Shown: one piece after another, positions 1-7,042 of the stretch
Numbering within the stretch: the first letter of the stretch is position 1
Layout of the letters: each line of letters begins with the position of its first letter
Assembly: GCA_020637295.1 (NCBI GenBank)
Contig: JACJWF010000028.1
Location: 1 to 16,116 of the forward strand
DNA length: 16,116 nucleotides
Direction: 5' to 3'
Source: Acidimicrobiaceae bacterium
GTDB taxonomy: Bacteria; Actinomycetota; Acidimicrobiia; Acidimicrobiales; Ilumatobacteraceae
Position numbers and translations under genes: made by a program
Notes under the pieces: generated by a model
What the model saw: only the letters and a program-made list of their open reading frames with translations
Told to the model about the DNA's origin: nothing
The model's database searches: none

Positions 1-73
1 CGCGGCCCGACCACGGAATCTGCCGGTCACGCCCGCGACAACTTCAGGAGGGGACGGGAAGCGGAGGGCCGGA

Positions 74-115
74 GGGAGGGGGCGGGGAGGGGAGGGGAGG
101 GAGGGGAGGGGAGGG
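74..115 (+). repeat. G-quadruplex-forming polypurine tract
   Basis: Nine G runs (74-76, 78-82, 84-87, 89-92, 94-97, 99-101, 103-106, 108-111, 113-115) are separated by one base each. Any four consecutive runs satisfy the G3+N1 quadruplex pattern with one-base loops, the most stable class known. The tract ends 2 bp before the candidate -10 box of the SDR gene at 130, so it occupies the -35 region. A simple GGGGA slippage tract without function is the alternative. Confidence 0.7.
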
Positions 116-117
116 CG

Positions 118-123
118 TACGAT
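118..123 (+). promoter_or_regulatory. Candidate -10 box, leaderless promoter of first SDR
   Basis: TACGAT fits TAnnnT and is followed by exactly six bases (CGGGGC) and then the ATG at 130. This spacing puts the transcription start at or next to the A of ATG, as in leaderless actinobacterial transcripts. The decarboxylase gene has nearly the same string, TACGCT-CGGGGC-GTG, at 5660. No -35 box is apparent because the G-run tract fills that region. Confidence 0.45.
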
Positions 124-129
124 CGGGGC

Positions 130-879
130 ATGGAACTAGGACTCAAGGGGCGACGGGCGCTGGTGGCAGGCGGGTCCACCGGGCTGGGGCTGGGGTGCGC
201 GCGGGCGCTCGCCGCCGAGGGGGCGATCGTCACGCTGGTGTCCCGCTCGGCCGACAAGCTGGCCGCCGCGCTCGCCACGCTGCCCGGCACGGGGCACCGC
301 ACCGTGGTCGGCGACGTCAGCGAGATCGACAGCGTGCCGGGCCTGATGGCGGAGGCCGAGGTGGCGATGGGCGGGGTCGACATCCTGGTCGCCAACGCGG
401 GTGGGCCACCGCCGGGCACGTTCGCCTCCACCCCCATCGACGCCTACGAGCCGGCGCTGCGGTTGAACCTGCTGTCCACCGTCGCCATGTGCCAGGCCAG
501 CGTGCCGGCGATGCGGGCCCGCCACTGGGGCCGGGTGGTGGCCATCACGTCGGTCTCCGTGCGCCAGCCGATCGGCACGCTGATCCTCTCCAACACCGCT
601 CGCGCCGGGCTCACCGGCTTCCTCAAGACCCTCGCCATCGAGGTGGCGGCCGACGGGGTGACGGTGAACTCCCTCCAACCCGGCCTGCACGCGACGGAGC
701 GGCTCACCGCGCTGTACGGCGGGAACGCCGACGCCGTGGCCCAGGCCATTCCCGCCCGCACGCTGGGCGACCCGGGCGACTTCGGGCGCCTGTGCGCCAT
801 GCTCTGCAGCGACGCCGCCGCGTTCGTCACCGGTGCCGCCATCCCCGTCGACGGCGGCGCCTACGCCGGCCTCCAGTAG
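130..879 (+). CDS. SDR-family oxidoreductase with non-canonical active site
   Basis: This is a 249-residue short-chain dehydrogenase/reductase, normal length for the family. The Rossmann fold shows GGSTGLG at residues 14-20, NAGG at 89-92, and the usual C-terminal GAAIPVDGGAY end. The catalytic YxxxK is not present: the aligned positions read S154 and R158 (LSNTARAG), with the upstream serine (S141) kept. This matches the 3-oxoacyl-ACP-reductase-like SDR subgroup known to depart from the standard tetrad, so reductase activity cannot be assumed and the substrate is unknown. The ATG at 130 is supported by the TACGAT box six bases upstream. The Dabb gene follows after 12 bp and is probably co-transcribed. 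Confidence 0.9.
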   Translation: MELGLKGRRALVAGGSTGLGLGCARALAAEGAIVTLVSRSADKLAAALATLPGTGHRTVVGDVSEIDSVPGLMAEAEVAMGGVDILVANAGGPPPGTFASTPIDAYEPALRLNLLSTVAMCQASVPAMRARHWGRVVAITSVSVRQPIGTLILSNTARAGLTGFLKTLAIEVAADGVTVNSLQPGLHATERLTALYGGNADAVAQAIPARTLGDPGDFGRLCAMLCSDAAAFVTGAAIPVDGGAYAGLQ

Positions 880-891
880 TCAGGACACGTC

Positions 892-1191
892 ATGATCCGG
901 CACATCGCCCTGTTCAAGTGGAACGACGACGTCACCCCCGCCCATGTCGCCGCCACCGCCACCGCGCTGAGCGGCCTACCCGAGGTGATCGACGCCATCG
1001 TCGACTACCGCCACGGCGCCGACACCGGCATCAACCAGGGCAACTTCGACTACGCGGTGACGGCCGACTTCGCCGACGAGGCTGGCTACCTGGCCTACCG
1101 GGACCACCCCGCCCACCAGGCGGTGATCAGCGGCTTCATCAAGGACCACGTCGCCCAGCGGGCCGCGGTGCAACTGCGCCTCGAGGCTTGA
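892..1191 (+). CDS. Dabb-domain (stress-responsive A/B barrel) protein
   Basis: The 99-residue product starts MIRHIALFKW and matches the Dabb family: an N-terminal beta strand with its conserved histidine, a central stretch ending in FDYAVTADFADEAGYLAY, and the typical DHPAHQAV segment near residue 70. Dabb proteins are small dimeric ferredoxin-like barrels; some act as cyclases or in degradation pathways, many have no known activity. The start at 892 is preceded by AGGA at 882-885. It lies 12 bp after the SDR stop, so the two likely form one transcript and may act on the same substrate. Its last 53 bp overlap the 3' end of the convergent GntR gene. Confidence 0.85.
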   Translation: MIRHIALFKWNDDVTPAHVAATATALSGLPEVIDAIVDYRHGADTGINQGNFDYAVTADFADEAGYLAYRDHPAHQAVISGFIKDHVAQRAAVQLRLEA

Positions 1192-1864
1192 GCACCTCCA
1201 CCAACTCGCCGGCCGTCTCCGTGAGGTGTCGCTCGATCGCCGCGGCCGCGGCTGCGGCGTCCTTGGCGGCGACTGCTTCGTAGATCGCCAGGTGGGCGGC
1301 CGAGGAGGTCTCCACGTGCGCCTCGAACCCCAGCCGGTCCGTGGGGGAGAACAGCCGCCCGCGGGCGTCCGCCACCGCTGCCGCCAGCAGGTGGTTCTTG
1401 GCTGCCGCGCCGAGGGCGGTGTGGAACGCGTCGTCGGCACGGCGGAAGTCCTCCGGTGAGGCCGCCTCGGCCAGGTCGGTGATCGCCCGGCGCATCCGCC
1501 GCAGGTGGACGTTGGTCCGCCGCCCGGCCGCCAGCACGGCGACCTGCCGCTCCAGCGCGGCGCGGTACTCCAGCACGGTGGTCAACTCGCGCAGGTCGGC
1601 CGCCATCGTGGACCGCCACCGGCCGTACGGCTCGGCAAGCTCGGTGACGAAGCGGCCGCCGGTGGCCCCGCGCCGCACCTCCAGGTAGCCCTCCTGCTGC
1701 AGCGCGCCCAGCGCACCGCGCACCGTCACCCTGGCAACCCTCAGCTGCGCTGCGAGGTCGCGCTCTGCCGGCAGCCGGTCGCCCGGGCTCAACTCGCCGC
1801 GGTGGATGCGCGACCGCAGCAGGGCCGCGACTTCCTCCACGGTGGTGCGGCGGATGTCGTTCAT
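1139..1864 (-). CDS. GntR-family transcriptional regulator, FadR/FCD subfamily
   Basis: This 241-residue regulator has an N-terminal winged helix at about residues 6-75, including the signature LSPGDRLPAERDLAAQLRVA and the wing RRGATGGRFV. The C-terminal FCD ligand domain spans about 85-225, with the DxxFH motif (D144, H148) and further candidate metal-ligand histidines at H191 and H213. FCD regulators usually bind small carboxylates and repress nearby catabolic genes. The ATG at 1864 was chosen because the DNA-binding domain starts just after it; longer versions would run into the aldehyde dehydrogenase gene. It sits 10 bp downstream of that gene, so the two are an operon. Its likely target is the TnGTnnnACnA site at 3343-3353. 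Ligand unknown. Confidence 0.9.
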   Translation of the reverse strand: MNDIRRTTVEEVAALLRSRIHRGELSPGDRLPAERDLAAQLRVARVTVRGALGALQQEGYLEVRRGATGGRFVTELAEPYGRWRSTMAADLRELTTVLEYRAALERQVAVLAAGRRTNVHLRRMRRAITDLAEAASPEDFRRADDAFHTALGAAAKNHLLAAAVADARGRLFSPTDRLGFEAHVETSSAAHLAIYEAVAAKDAAAAAAAIERHLTETAGELVEVLKPRGAVAPRPAGRRGP

Positions 1865-1874
1865 ACGGTGCTGC

Positions 1875-3332
1875 TCACATCGGCGCCGTCGGGTCGTCCA
1901 TGCCGACGATGCGGCTGCCGCGGAACATCTCGAACACCTCGACGTCACCGTGGCCACCGATCCCGCTCGTGCCCCAGAAGCTCTGGGTGGACGCGTCGCA
2001 CAGGTCGAACAGGCCGGTGCCATTGATGCGTATCTCGCCGCCGCGCAGCCGGGTGCCCAACACGAACGCGGCATCCACGTCGGCGGTGAACACGAACCCG
2101 GCCAGGCCGTCGCCGGCCTCGTTGGCCATCGTCAAGGCCTGGTCGTCGGAGTCGTACTCGTGGAGGGTGACGACCGGCCCGAACACCTCGGTGCTGGCCG
2201 CCGACGACGGCAGCCCGGTGAGCACGGCCGGCGCCACGAACCAGCCGCCGGACGACGGCACGGTGTGCACCCGGTGGGCCGTGGCACCGGCCGCGACCTG
2301 GGCCACGATGTGCGCCTCGAGCGCCGTCTTGCGGGCCTCGTGCGACATCGGCCCGATCACGGTGGCAGGGTCCAGGCACGGGCCGATCGGCAGCGATGCC
2401 AGTTCGGCGAGCAGGCGCTCCAGCAGCTCGGCGGCGACCGAGCGGTGGACGATCAGCTTGCCCGGCGCTTCGCACCACTGGCCGTTCAACTTCGTCATCC
2501 CGCGAGCGAGTGCCGCGGCGGTAGCGGCCAGGTCGGCGTCGGCCCGCACGATGGCCGGGTTGTTGCCGCCCAGCTCCAGCTGCAACTGGGCGAAGTTCGG
2601 TGCGGCGGCGGCGGCGATGGCCCGGCCGGCAGCGAGGCCACCGGTGAACGCCACCACACGGGCACGCCGGTCGGCCACGAGCTGGGCACCCACCGTGGCA
2701 CCACCGTGCACCATCTGGACCAGCCCGGCGGGGAGGTCCACCTGGGCCAGGGCGGCCATCACCAGGTCGGCGGTGAAGGGCGCCCACTCGCTGGGCTTGA
2801 CGATCACCGGGCAGCCGGCGGCAATGGCGAACGCGGCACGCCCCACGATGATCGGCGAGGGCGCGTTCCACGGAGCGATGACGACAGCCGGGCCCCTCGG
2901 CGCCCGGTGCAGCACCACCCGGCCGTGACGGCCGGGCCGCTCCTCCACATCGCCGCGGGTGCGCAGGAAGTGGGCAGCGCCGTGGAAGTAGCCGGCCAGG
3001 CCACCGGTCATCGCGCCCGTGACGCTGATGGGGATGCCGGTGTTGAGGCTCTCCGGTTCGGCCAGCGCGCCGGAGGTGGTGAGCGGTTCGAGCGCCGCCG
3101 CGCAGGCCTCCAGGCGCTGCGCCCGCTCCTCCAGCGGCAGGTCGGTCCATACACGGCTCTGCCACGCCCGGTGCGCAGCGGCGAGTGCGGCATCCACCGT
3201 GGCTGCGTCGGTGGCCAGGCCGTCCGCCAGCAGGCGCCCGGTGTCCGGATGGCGGAGGGCTACACCGCTGCGACCGGTGGGCGTGAGGCGGCGGCCGTCC
3301 ACCAGGTCGACCTGCTCGGGGATCTGCGACAT
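1875..3332 (-). CDS. NAD(P)-dependent aldehyde dehydrogenase
   Basis: The 485-residue product is a full-length ALDH-superfamily enzyme that oxidises an aldehyde to a carboxylate. Visible landmarks are the oxyanion asparagine in APWNAP (N156), KPSEWAP at 179-185, the general base in LELGGNNP (E253), the nucleophile in NGQWCEAPGK (C287) and EVFGPV at 382-387. The usual FTGS cofactor loop reads FTGG here. Longer in-frame starts exist, but the ATG at 3332 begins the normal family N-terminus and lies just downstream of a TACAAT box. The GntR gene follows after 10 bp. A divergent SDR and a GS-like ligase point to oxidation of an amine- or alcohol-derived aldehyde, but the substrate cannot be read from the sequence. 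Confidence 0.93.
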   Translation of the reverse strand: MSQIPEQVDLVDGRRLTPTGRSGVALRHPDTGRLLADGLATDAATVDAALAAAHRAWQSRVWTDLPLEERAQRLEACAAALEPLTTSGALAEPESLNTGIPISVTGAMTGGLAGYFHGAAHFLRTRGDVEERPGRHGRVVLHRAPRGPAVVIAPWNAPSPIIVGRAAFAIAAGCPVIVKPSEWAPFTADLVMAALAQVDLPAGLVQMVHGGATVGAQLVADRRARVVAFTGGLAAGRAIAAAAAPNFAQLQLELGGNNPAIVRADADLAATAAALARGMTKLNGQWCEAPGKLIVHRSVAAELLERLLAELASLPIGPCLDPATVIGPMSHEARKTALEAHIVAQVAAGATAHRVHTVPSSGGWFVAPAVLTGLPSSAASTEVFGPVVTLHEYDSDDQALTMANEAGDGLAGFVFTADVDAAFVLGTRLRGGEIRINGTGLFDLCDASTQSFWGTSGIGGHGDVEVFEMFRGSRIVGMDDPTAPM

Positions 3333-3335
3333 AAT
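3307..3335 (+). promoter_or_regulatory. Candidate promoter of SDR-GS-like operon
   Basis: TCGACC (3307-3312, four of six to TTGACA) and CATAAT (3330-3335, five of six to TATAAT) are separated by 17 bp. The predicted start near 3342 leaves a leader of about 55 bases before the ATG at 3397, which has the ribosome binding site AAGGGGGA at 3385-3392. The -35 half lies inside the aldehyde dehydrogenase coding region, so a chance match is possible. Confidence 0.35.
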
Positions 3336-3341
3336 GGACCC

Positions 3342-3347
3342 ATTGTA
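3342..3347 (-). promoter_or_regulatory. Candidate -10 box of aldehyde dehydrogenase-gntR operon
   Basis: On the minus strand TACAAT lies nine bases before the ATG at 3332. This gives a predicted start site within about three bases of the start codon, a leaderless or nearly leaderless transcript. No Shine-Dalgarno string is visible between the box and the ATG, which agrees with this. No good -35 box was found at 16-18 bp spacing. Confidence 0.45.
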
Positions 3348-3353
3348 GGACCA
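3343..3353. promoter_or_regulatory. Candidate operator for the FadR-type GntR regulator
   Basis: TTGTAGGACCA fits the FadR-family operator pattern TnGTnnnACnA exactly and the PdhR/LldR-like TGGTnnnACCA with one mismatch. It lies in a larger imperfect palindrome with arms AATGGACC (3333-3340) and GGACCATT (3348-3355). It overlaps the TACAAT box that reads toward the aldehyde dehydrogenase, and is just downstream of a candidate -10 for the divergent SDR. Occupancy would therefore block both promoters. The link to the GntR gene two genes away is inferred from family knowledge and position. Confidence 0.55.
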
Positions 3354-3396
3354 TTCACGGAAGCGCATCGCCACGGGCAGCGCGAAGGGGGACGTC

Positions 3397-4167
3397 ATGT
3401 CGTTCGACCACAGTGGGAAGGTGGCGTTCATCACCGGCGCCGGCTCCGGCATCGGCAGGGCGACCGCGCTGCGCCTGGCCGGTGAGTGCGCGGCCATCGC
3501 CGTCGCCGACATCAGCGCGGACGGCGCGGCGGAGACCGTCCGCCAGGTACAGGCCGCCGGCGGGCGGGCGCTGGCCGTGCACTGCGACGTGCGCGACCGG
3601 GCCACCATCGCCGCGGCACGCGACGCCGCGGTGGCCGAGTTCGGCGCCATCCACTACCTCGTCAACAACGCCGGCCTCGTCACCATGGAGAGCCTGGACG
3701 AGCTGACCGAGGCCCAGTGGGACCTCGTGGTGGACGTCAACCTGAAGGGCCAGTGGCTGGTCACCCAGGAGGTCAACCCGGCCATCGAGGCTGCGGGCGG
3801 CGGGGCCGTCGTCAACCTCAGCACCGTGGAGTCGCTGGTGGTCGTGTCCTCCAAGGGGTACGCCCAGGTCCACTACAACGCGTCCAAGGGCGGCGTCATC
3901 ATGCTGACCAAGGCGCTGGCGGTGGAGTTGGCCCGCAAGAACATCCGGGTCAACGCCGTGGCGCCCGGCCCGGTGGCGACGGACTTCGTGTCGCTGGAAG
4001 GCATCACCTCACCGGAGGCGATGGAGTTCATGTCGCAGCGCCTCCTCGTGCCGAGGGTCGGCCAGCCGACGGACATCGCTGCGGCCATCTCCTTCCTCCT
4101 CAGCAGCGACGCCTCGTGGATCACCGGCATCCAGTTGCCGGTCGACGGCGGGTGGCTCACCCGATGA
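3397..4167 (+). CDS. Classical SDR oxidoreductase (FabG-like)
   Basis: A 256-residue NAD(P)-dependent short-chain dehydrogenase with an intact active site: TGAGSGIG at residues 13-20, NNAG at 90-93, catalytic S142, and YNASK with Y160 and K164. The C-terminal WITGIQLPVDGGW is typical. The aspartate after the second beta strand (VADIS) suggests preference for NAD over NADP. The start at 3397 is supported by AAGGGGGA five bases upstream. Its stop overlaps the start of the GS-like gene (ATGA), so translation of the two is coupled. It probably oxidises a hydroxyl intermediate in the same pathway; FabG function in fatty acid synthesis is less likely in this context. Confidence 0.93.
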   Translation: MSFDHSGKVAFITGAGSGIGRATALRLAGECAAIAVADISADGAAETVRQVQAAGGRALAVHCDVRDRATIAAARDAAVAEFGAIHYLVNNAGLVTMESLDELTEAQWDLVVDVNLKGQWLVTQEVNPAIEAAGGGAVVNLSTVESLVVVSSKGYAQVHYNASKGGVIMLTKALAVELARKNIRVNAVAPGPVATDFVSLEGITSPEAMEFMSQRLLVPRVGQPTDIAAAISFLLSSDASWITGIQLPVDGGWLTR

Positions 4168-5522
4168 GCAACCTCCCCACCTCCCGCCCCGCGCTCGACG
4201 GGGTGGACACCGTGATCGTGGCGACCCCGGACATCCAGGGCCGGCTGGTCGGCCGGCGTGTGCCCGTGGACCAGTTCGCCACCGCCTGCGCCGAGGGCGT
4301 CGCCGTCTCCACCTGCGTCTACGGGTGGGACATCGGCCAGTCCGCCGACCTGCTGGCCGCCGGGGTGCTGCCGTACACCGGCATGCAGACCGGGATGGGC
4401 GACTTCTACCTGCTCCCCGACCTGGACACCCTGCGCCCCGCCGCCTGGCTGGACCGCACCGCCATCTGCCTGGCCCACGCCCGCGAGCCCGACGGCACCG
4501 ACACCCCGCCGTGCCCCCGCCACCTGCTGCGCCGCCAGATCGAGCGGCTGCGCGCCGCCGGGTACACGGCGTCGGTCGGCACCGAACTGGAGTACCTGCT
4601 GGTGGAAGGCACGGCGGGCGACCTGTACCGCCGCGACTACGCCGGCCTGCAGCCGGTGACCCACCGGCCGAGCGACTTCCTGATCGCCGAGGGCGACGAC
4701 CTGGCGGGCTTCTTCTCCGACCTGCGAGCCGTGCTGGCCGCGGCCGACGTGCCGGTGGAGGCCACCCAACTGGAGTGGGGGCTGGGCCAGATCGAGACCA
4801 CGATCGTGCACGGCGAGCCGATGGCGATGGCCGACCGGCACACCCTGTACAAGATGGCGGTGAAGCGGATGGCCGCCCGCGCCGGCCGCACCGCCAGCTT
4901 CATGGCCAAGCCGCTGGACAACGGGCCTGGCAACTCCTGCCACGTGCACCTGTCGCTGCGGGCGCTGGACGGCACGCCGGCCTTCTGGGCCGACGGCGAA
5001 CCGCACCATGTGTCGCCCGTGCTGCGCCACGCCGTGGCCGGCGCGCTGGCCAACGCCCCCGACCTGATGGCCTGGTACGCCCCGATGGTGAACTCCTACC
5101 GCCGCATCCGCAGCCAGGACGCCGCCGGCTGGGGGCAGACGTGGGGCATCGACCACCGCTTCACCTCGGCCCGGGTGGTGGGCCACACGCCGGGTTCGAT
5201 CCGCATGGAGTTCCGCCTGGCCGGCGCCGACGCCAACCCGTACCTGGTGCTGGCCGGGCTGATCGCCAGCATCGTCGACGGCATCGAACGGCAACTGGAC
5301 CCCGGCCCGCCGGAGACCGGCAACCCCTACGAGCGCCCCGCCGGTGCCATCCCCCAGCACCTCGGCGACGCCGTGGCCCGCTTCCGCGCCAGCGAGTTCG
5401 TGCGGGCTGCGTTCGGTGACGGCCTGGTGGACCACTACGCCACGGTGGCCGAGTTCGAGTGGGACCTGTTCCTCAACGGCGTCACCGACTGGGAACGCCG
5501 CCGCTACTTCGACACCGTCTGA
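4164..5522 (+). CDS. Glutamine synthetase-like gamma-glutamyl-amine ligase
   Basis: The 452-residue product belongs to the glutamine synthetase fold. Landmarks are the N-terminal beta-grasp with DIQGRLVGRRVP, the metal-site TELEYLL (140-146), EWGLGQIE (204-211), the ATP-site NSCHVHLSL (257-265), and the arginine segment GWGQTWGIDHRFTSARVV followed by RMEFRLAGADANPYL. The divergent metal-site wording and the lack of a second nitrogen-assimilation gene fit the PuuA/GlnA3-like branch, which joins glutamate to amines (polyamines, ethanolamine, anilines) using ATP. The ATG at 4164 overlaps the SDR stop codon. The neighbouring decarboxylase could supply the amine. True ammonium-assimilating glutamine synthetase is unlikely but not excluded. 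Confidence 0.88.
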   Translation: MSNLPTSRPALDGVDTVIVATPDIQGRLVGRRVPVDQFATACAEGVAVSTCVYGWDIGQSADLLAAGVLPYTGMQTGMGDFYLLPDLDTLRPAAWLDRTAICLAHAREPDGTDTPPCPRHLLRRQIERLRAAGYTASVGTELEYLLVEGTAGDLYRRDYAGLQPVTHRPSDFLIAEGDDLAGFFSDLRAVLAAADVPVEATQLEWGLGQIETTIVHGEPMAMADRHTLYKMAVKRMAARAGRTASFMAKPLDNGPGNSCHVHLSLRALDGTPAFWADGEPHHVSPVLRHAVAGALANAPDLMAWYAPMVNSYRRIRSQDAAGWGQTWGIDHRFTSARVVGHTPGSIRMEFRLAGADANPYLVLAGLIASIVDGIERQLDPGPPETGNPYERPAGAIPQHLGDAVARFRASEFVRAAFGDGLVDHYATVAEFEWDLFLNGVTDWERRRYFDTV

Positions 5523-5525
5523 CAA

Positions 5526-5560
5526 GCCCGCCCCAACCAGCCCCAAACCCAGCCCCAAAC
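5526..5560 (+). repeat. 12-bp tandem repeat after the GS-like gene
   Basis: Two exact units of CCAGCCCCAAAC lie at 5537-5548 and 5549-5560, preceded by a decayed unit at 5526-5536. They fill the space between the GS-like stop codon and the palindromic repeat. No function is evident; replication slippage is enough to explain it. Confidence 0.6.
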
Positions 5561-5564
5561 CGCG

Positions 5565-5626
5565 AAGTGACGTGATATGTCACGTCACTTCCCTGCTGGG
5601 GAGGGGTGGCACCGCGTCACTTCGGG
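5565..5626 (+). repeat. Dispersed palindromic repeat, copy 1
   Basis: The arms AAGTGACGTGA and TCACGTCACTT flank a TATG centre (5565-5590). A G-rich linker follows, then a further CGTCACTT at 5615-5622, 32 bp after the first. It aligns without gaps to copies at 11533-11594 (nine differences in 62) and 15638-15699 (seven differences). This copy is one-sided: the mirrored left flank is replaced by the 12-bp tandem repeat. It lies between the GS-like ligase and the decarboxylase, ending 33 bp before the decarboxylase -10 box. In RNA the palindrome would form an 11-bp stem with a four-base loop, but no U-run follows. Confidence 0.85.
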
Positions 5627-5659
5627 TTCGGTGCGCCGGTGGACCCCGGCACGGGGACC

Positions 5660-5665
5660 TACGCT
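5660..5665 (+). promoter_or_regulatory. Candidate -10 box, leaderless promoter of decarboxylase
   Basis: TACGCT is followed by six bases (CGGGGC) and a GTG at 5672. The block TACGnTCGGGGC-RTGG is shared almost exactly with the first SDR gene at 118-133, supporting both the promoter and the choice of start codon. Confidence 0.45.
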
Positions 5666-5671
5666 CGGGGC

Positions 5672-7042
5672 GTGGCCGGGCCTTCACCTCTGCACCGCCG
5701 GGACGACACGACGGCGGCCGTCACCCGCGAGATCGTCGACTACGTCGTCGACCGGATGGCGATGTCGCCACCGCCGCTGGATGCCCCCCGCTCGCCGACC
5801 GAACTGGCCGCCGCCACCGGGACGATGATCACCCCGGACGGGCTGGGGTACGAGCAGGCGTTCGCCCTGTTCCGCGAGGTGCTGGCCCCGGCCTGCATCT
5901 CCAGCGACCACCCCCGGTACCTGGCGTTCGTGCCGACGGCGCCGAGCGAGGCGGCGACCCTGTTCGACCTCGTGGTGTCCGCCTCGTCGATCTACGGCGA
6001 CTGGTGGGTGGAGGGTGCCGGGGCGATCTTTGCCGAGAACGCAACCCTGCGCTGGCTGGCCGACCTGGCCGGCTTCCCCGAGGGCGCCGGCGGCGTGTTC
6101 GTCTCCGGGGGCACCGCCGGCAACCTCGCTGCGCTCACGACGGCGCGGGAGACCTGGCGGCGGCGGCACGGGCGCGGCCAGCGGCTGGCGGTGGCTTGCG
6201 CGCCCTCGGCGCACTCCTCCATCCGTCTGGCGGCGATGGTGACGGACGTGGAGATGGTCACCGTGCCCGGCGACGACCGGGGCCGCCTCACCGGGCCCGC
6301 GCTGCGGAACGCCTGCGCCGCGGCGGCCGCGGACGGGATCACCGTGTTCGCCGTGGTTGCCACCGGTGGCGCCACCAACACCGGCATCGTCGACGACCTG
6401 GCGGGCGCGGCCGAGGTGGCCGGCGAGATGGGCGCGTGGCTGCACGTGGACGCCGCCTACGGCGGGGCGGCGATGGCGTCCACCATGGGCCGCCCGCTGT
6501 TCGACGGCGTGGAGCGCGCCGACTCCTTCGTGGTCGACCCCCACAAGTGGCTGTTCTCGCCGTTCGACTGCGCGGCCATCGTCTACCGGGAGCCGAAGCT
6601 GGCCGGCGCCGCACTCACCCAGCACGCCGAGTACCTGGAGACGCTCGACGCCACGGGCGAGTGGAACCCCAGCGACTTCGCCATCCACATGACCCGCCGC
6701 GTCCGCGGGCTACCGCTGTGGTTCAGCGTCGCCGCCCACGGCACCCGCGCCTACGACCAGGCGGTCACCCGCGGGCTGGAGCTGGCCCGCGCGGCGGCGC
6801 GGATGATCGCCGACGCGCCGCACCTCGACCTGGTGATGGAGCCGGAGCTGAGTGTGGTGCTGTTCCGCCGCACCGGTTGGGCGGCCGAGCGCTACCAGGA
6901 GTGGAGCGACGCCGCGCTGGCCGCGGGTACGGCCTTCGTGGTGCCCACCGTGCACGACGGCGAGACGGTGTTCCGCTTCTGCTTCGTGAACCCGACGACC
7001 ACCGAGGACGACATCGCCGCCATCATCGCCGCGATGGGCTGA
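5672..7042 (+). CDS. PLP-dependent amino acid decarboxylase (group II)
   Basis: This is a pyridoxal-phosphate decarboxylase of the aromatic-L-amino-acid/diaminobutyrate/glutamate decarboxylase group. The N-terminal region has HPRYLAFVP and SGGTAGNLAAL; the core has HVDAAYGG (PLP-binding aspartate) and VDPHKW with Lys292 as the Schiff-base lysine. With the GTG at 5672 it has 456 residues, normal for the family. A longer GTG at 5606 is in frame but lies inside the dispersed repeat, and its extra 22 residues look unlike the family. It would convert an amino acid to an amine plus CO2; aromatic substrates are most likely but unproven. Its 3' end overlaps the convergent DUF2207 gene by 20 bp. Confidence 0.9.
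   Translation: MAGPSPLHRRDDTTAAVTREIVDYVVDRMAMSPPPLDAPRSPTELAAATGTMITPDGLGYEQAFALFREVLAPACISSDHPRYLAFVPTAPSEAATLFDLVVSASSIYGDWWVEGAGAIFAENATLRWLADLAGFPEGAGGVFVSGGTAGNLAALTTARETWRRRHGRGQRLAVACAPSAHSSIRLAAMVTDVEMVTVPGDDRGRLTGPALRNACAAAAADGITVFAVVATGGATNTGIVDDLAGAAEVAGEMGAWLHVDAAYGGAAMASTMGRPLFDGVERADSFVVDPHKWLFSPFDCAAIVYREPKLAGAALTQHAEYLETLDATGEWNPSDFAIHMTRRVRGLPLWFSVAAHGTRAYDQAVTRGLELARAAARMIADAPHLDLVMEPELSVVLFRRTGWAAERYQEWSDAALAAGTAFVVPTVHDGETVFRFCFVNPTTTEDDIAAIIAAMG

Larger units (their letters stand above)
1..129. other. Gene-free leader with a G-run tract
   Basis: No convincing coding sequence is visible between the window edge and the first SDR gene. The first 50 bases could be the tail of a gene lying outside the window, but no recognisable protein end was seen. 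From 74 to 115 there are nine runs of three to five G separated by single bases (mostly A), a strong G-quadruplex pattern on the non-template strand of the downstream gene. The tract also contains GGAGG-like strings, but these lie too far from the ATG at 130 to be a normal ribosome binding site. Confidence 0.6.

Noticed and set aside
195..1283. Long Arg-rich open frames across real genes, also at 1806-3485, 5344-7182, 7979-9811 and 12823-14557
   Set aside because: They are out-of-frame shadows of high-GC genes, rich in Arg, Pro and Gly and without any fold pattern.
1865..2074. Longer start for the GntR regulator
   Set aside because: The extension overlaps the aldehyde dehydrogenase C-terminus and adds no recognisable domain.
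5606..5671. Longer start for the PLP decarboxylase
   Set aside because: The extra 22 codons begin inside the dispersed repeat and do not look like the family N-terminus; the GTG at 5672 has a well-placed -10 box.
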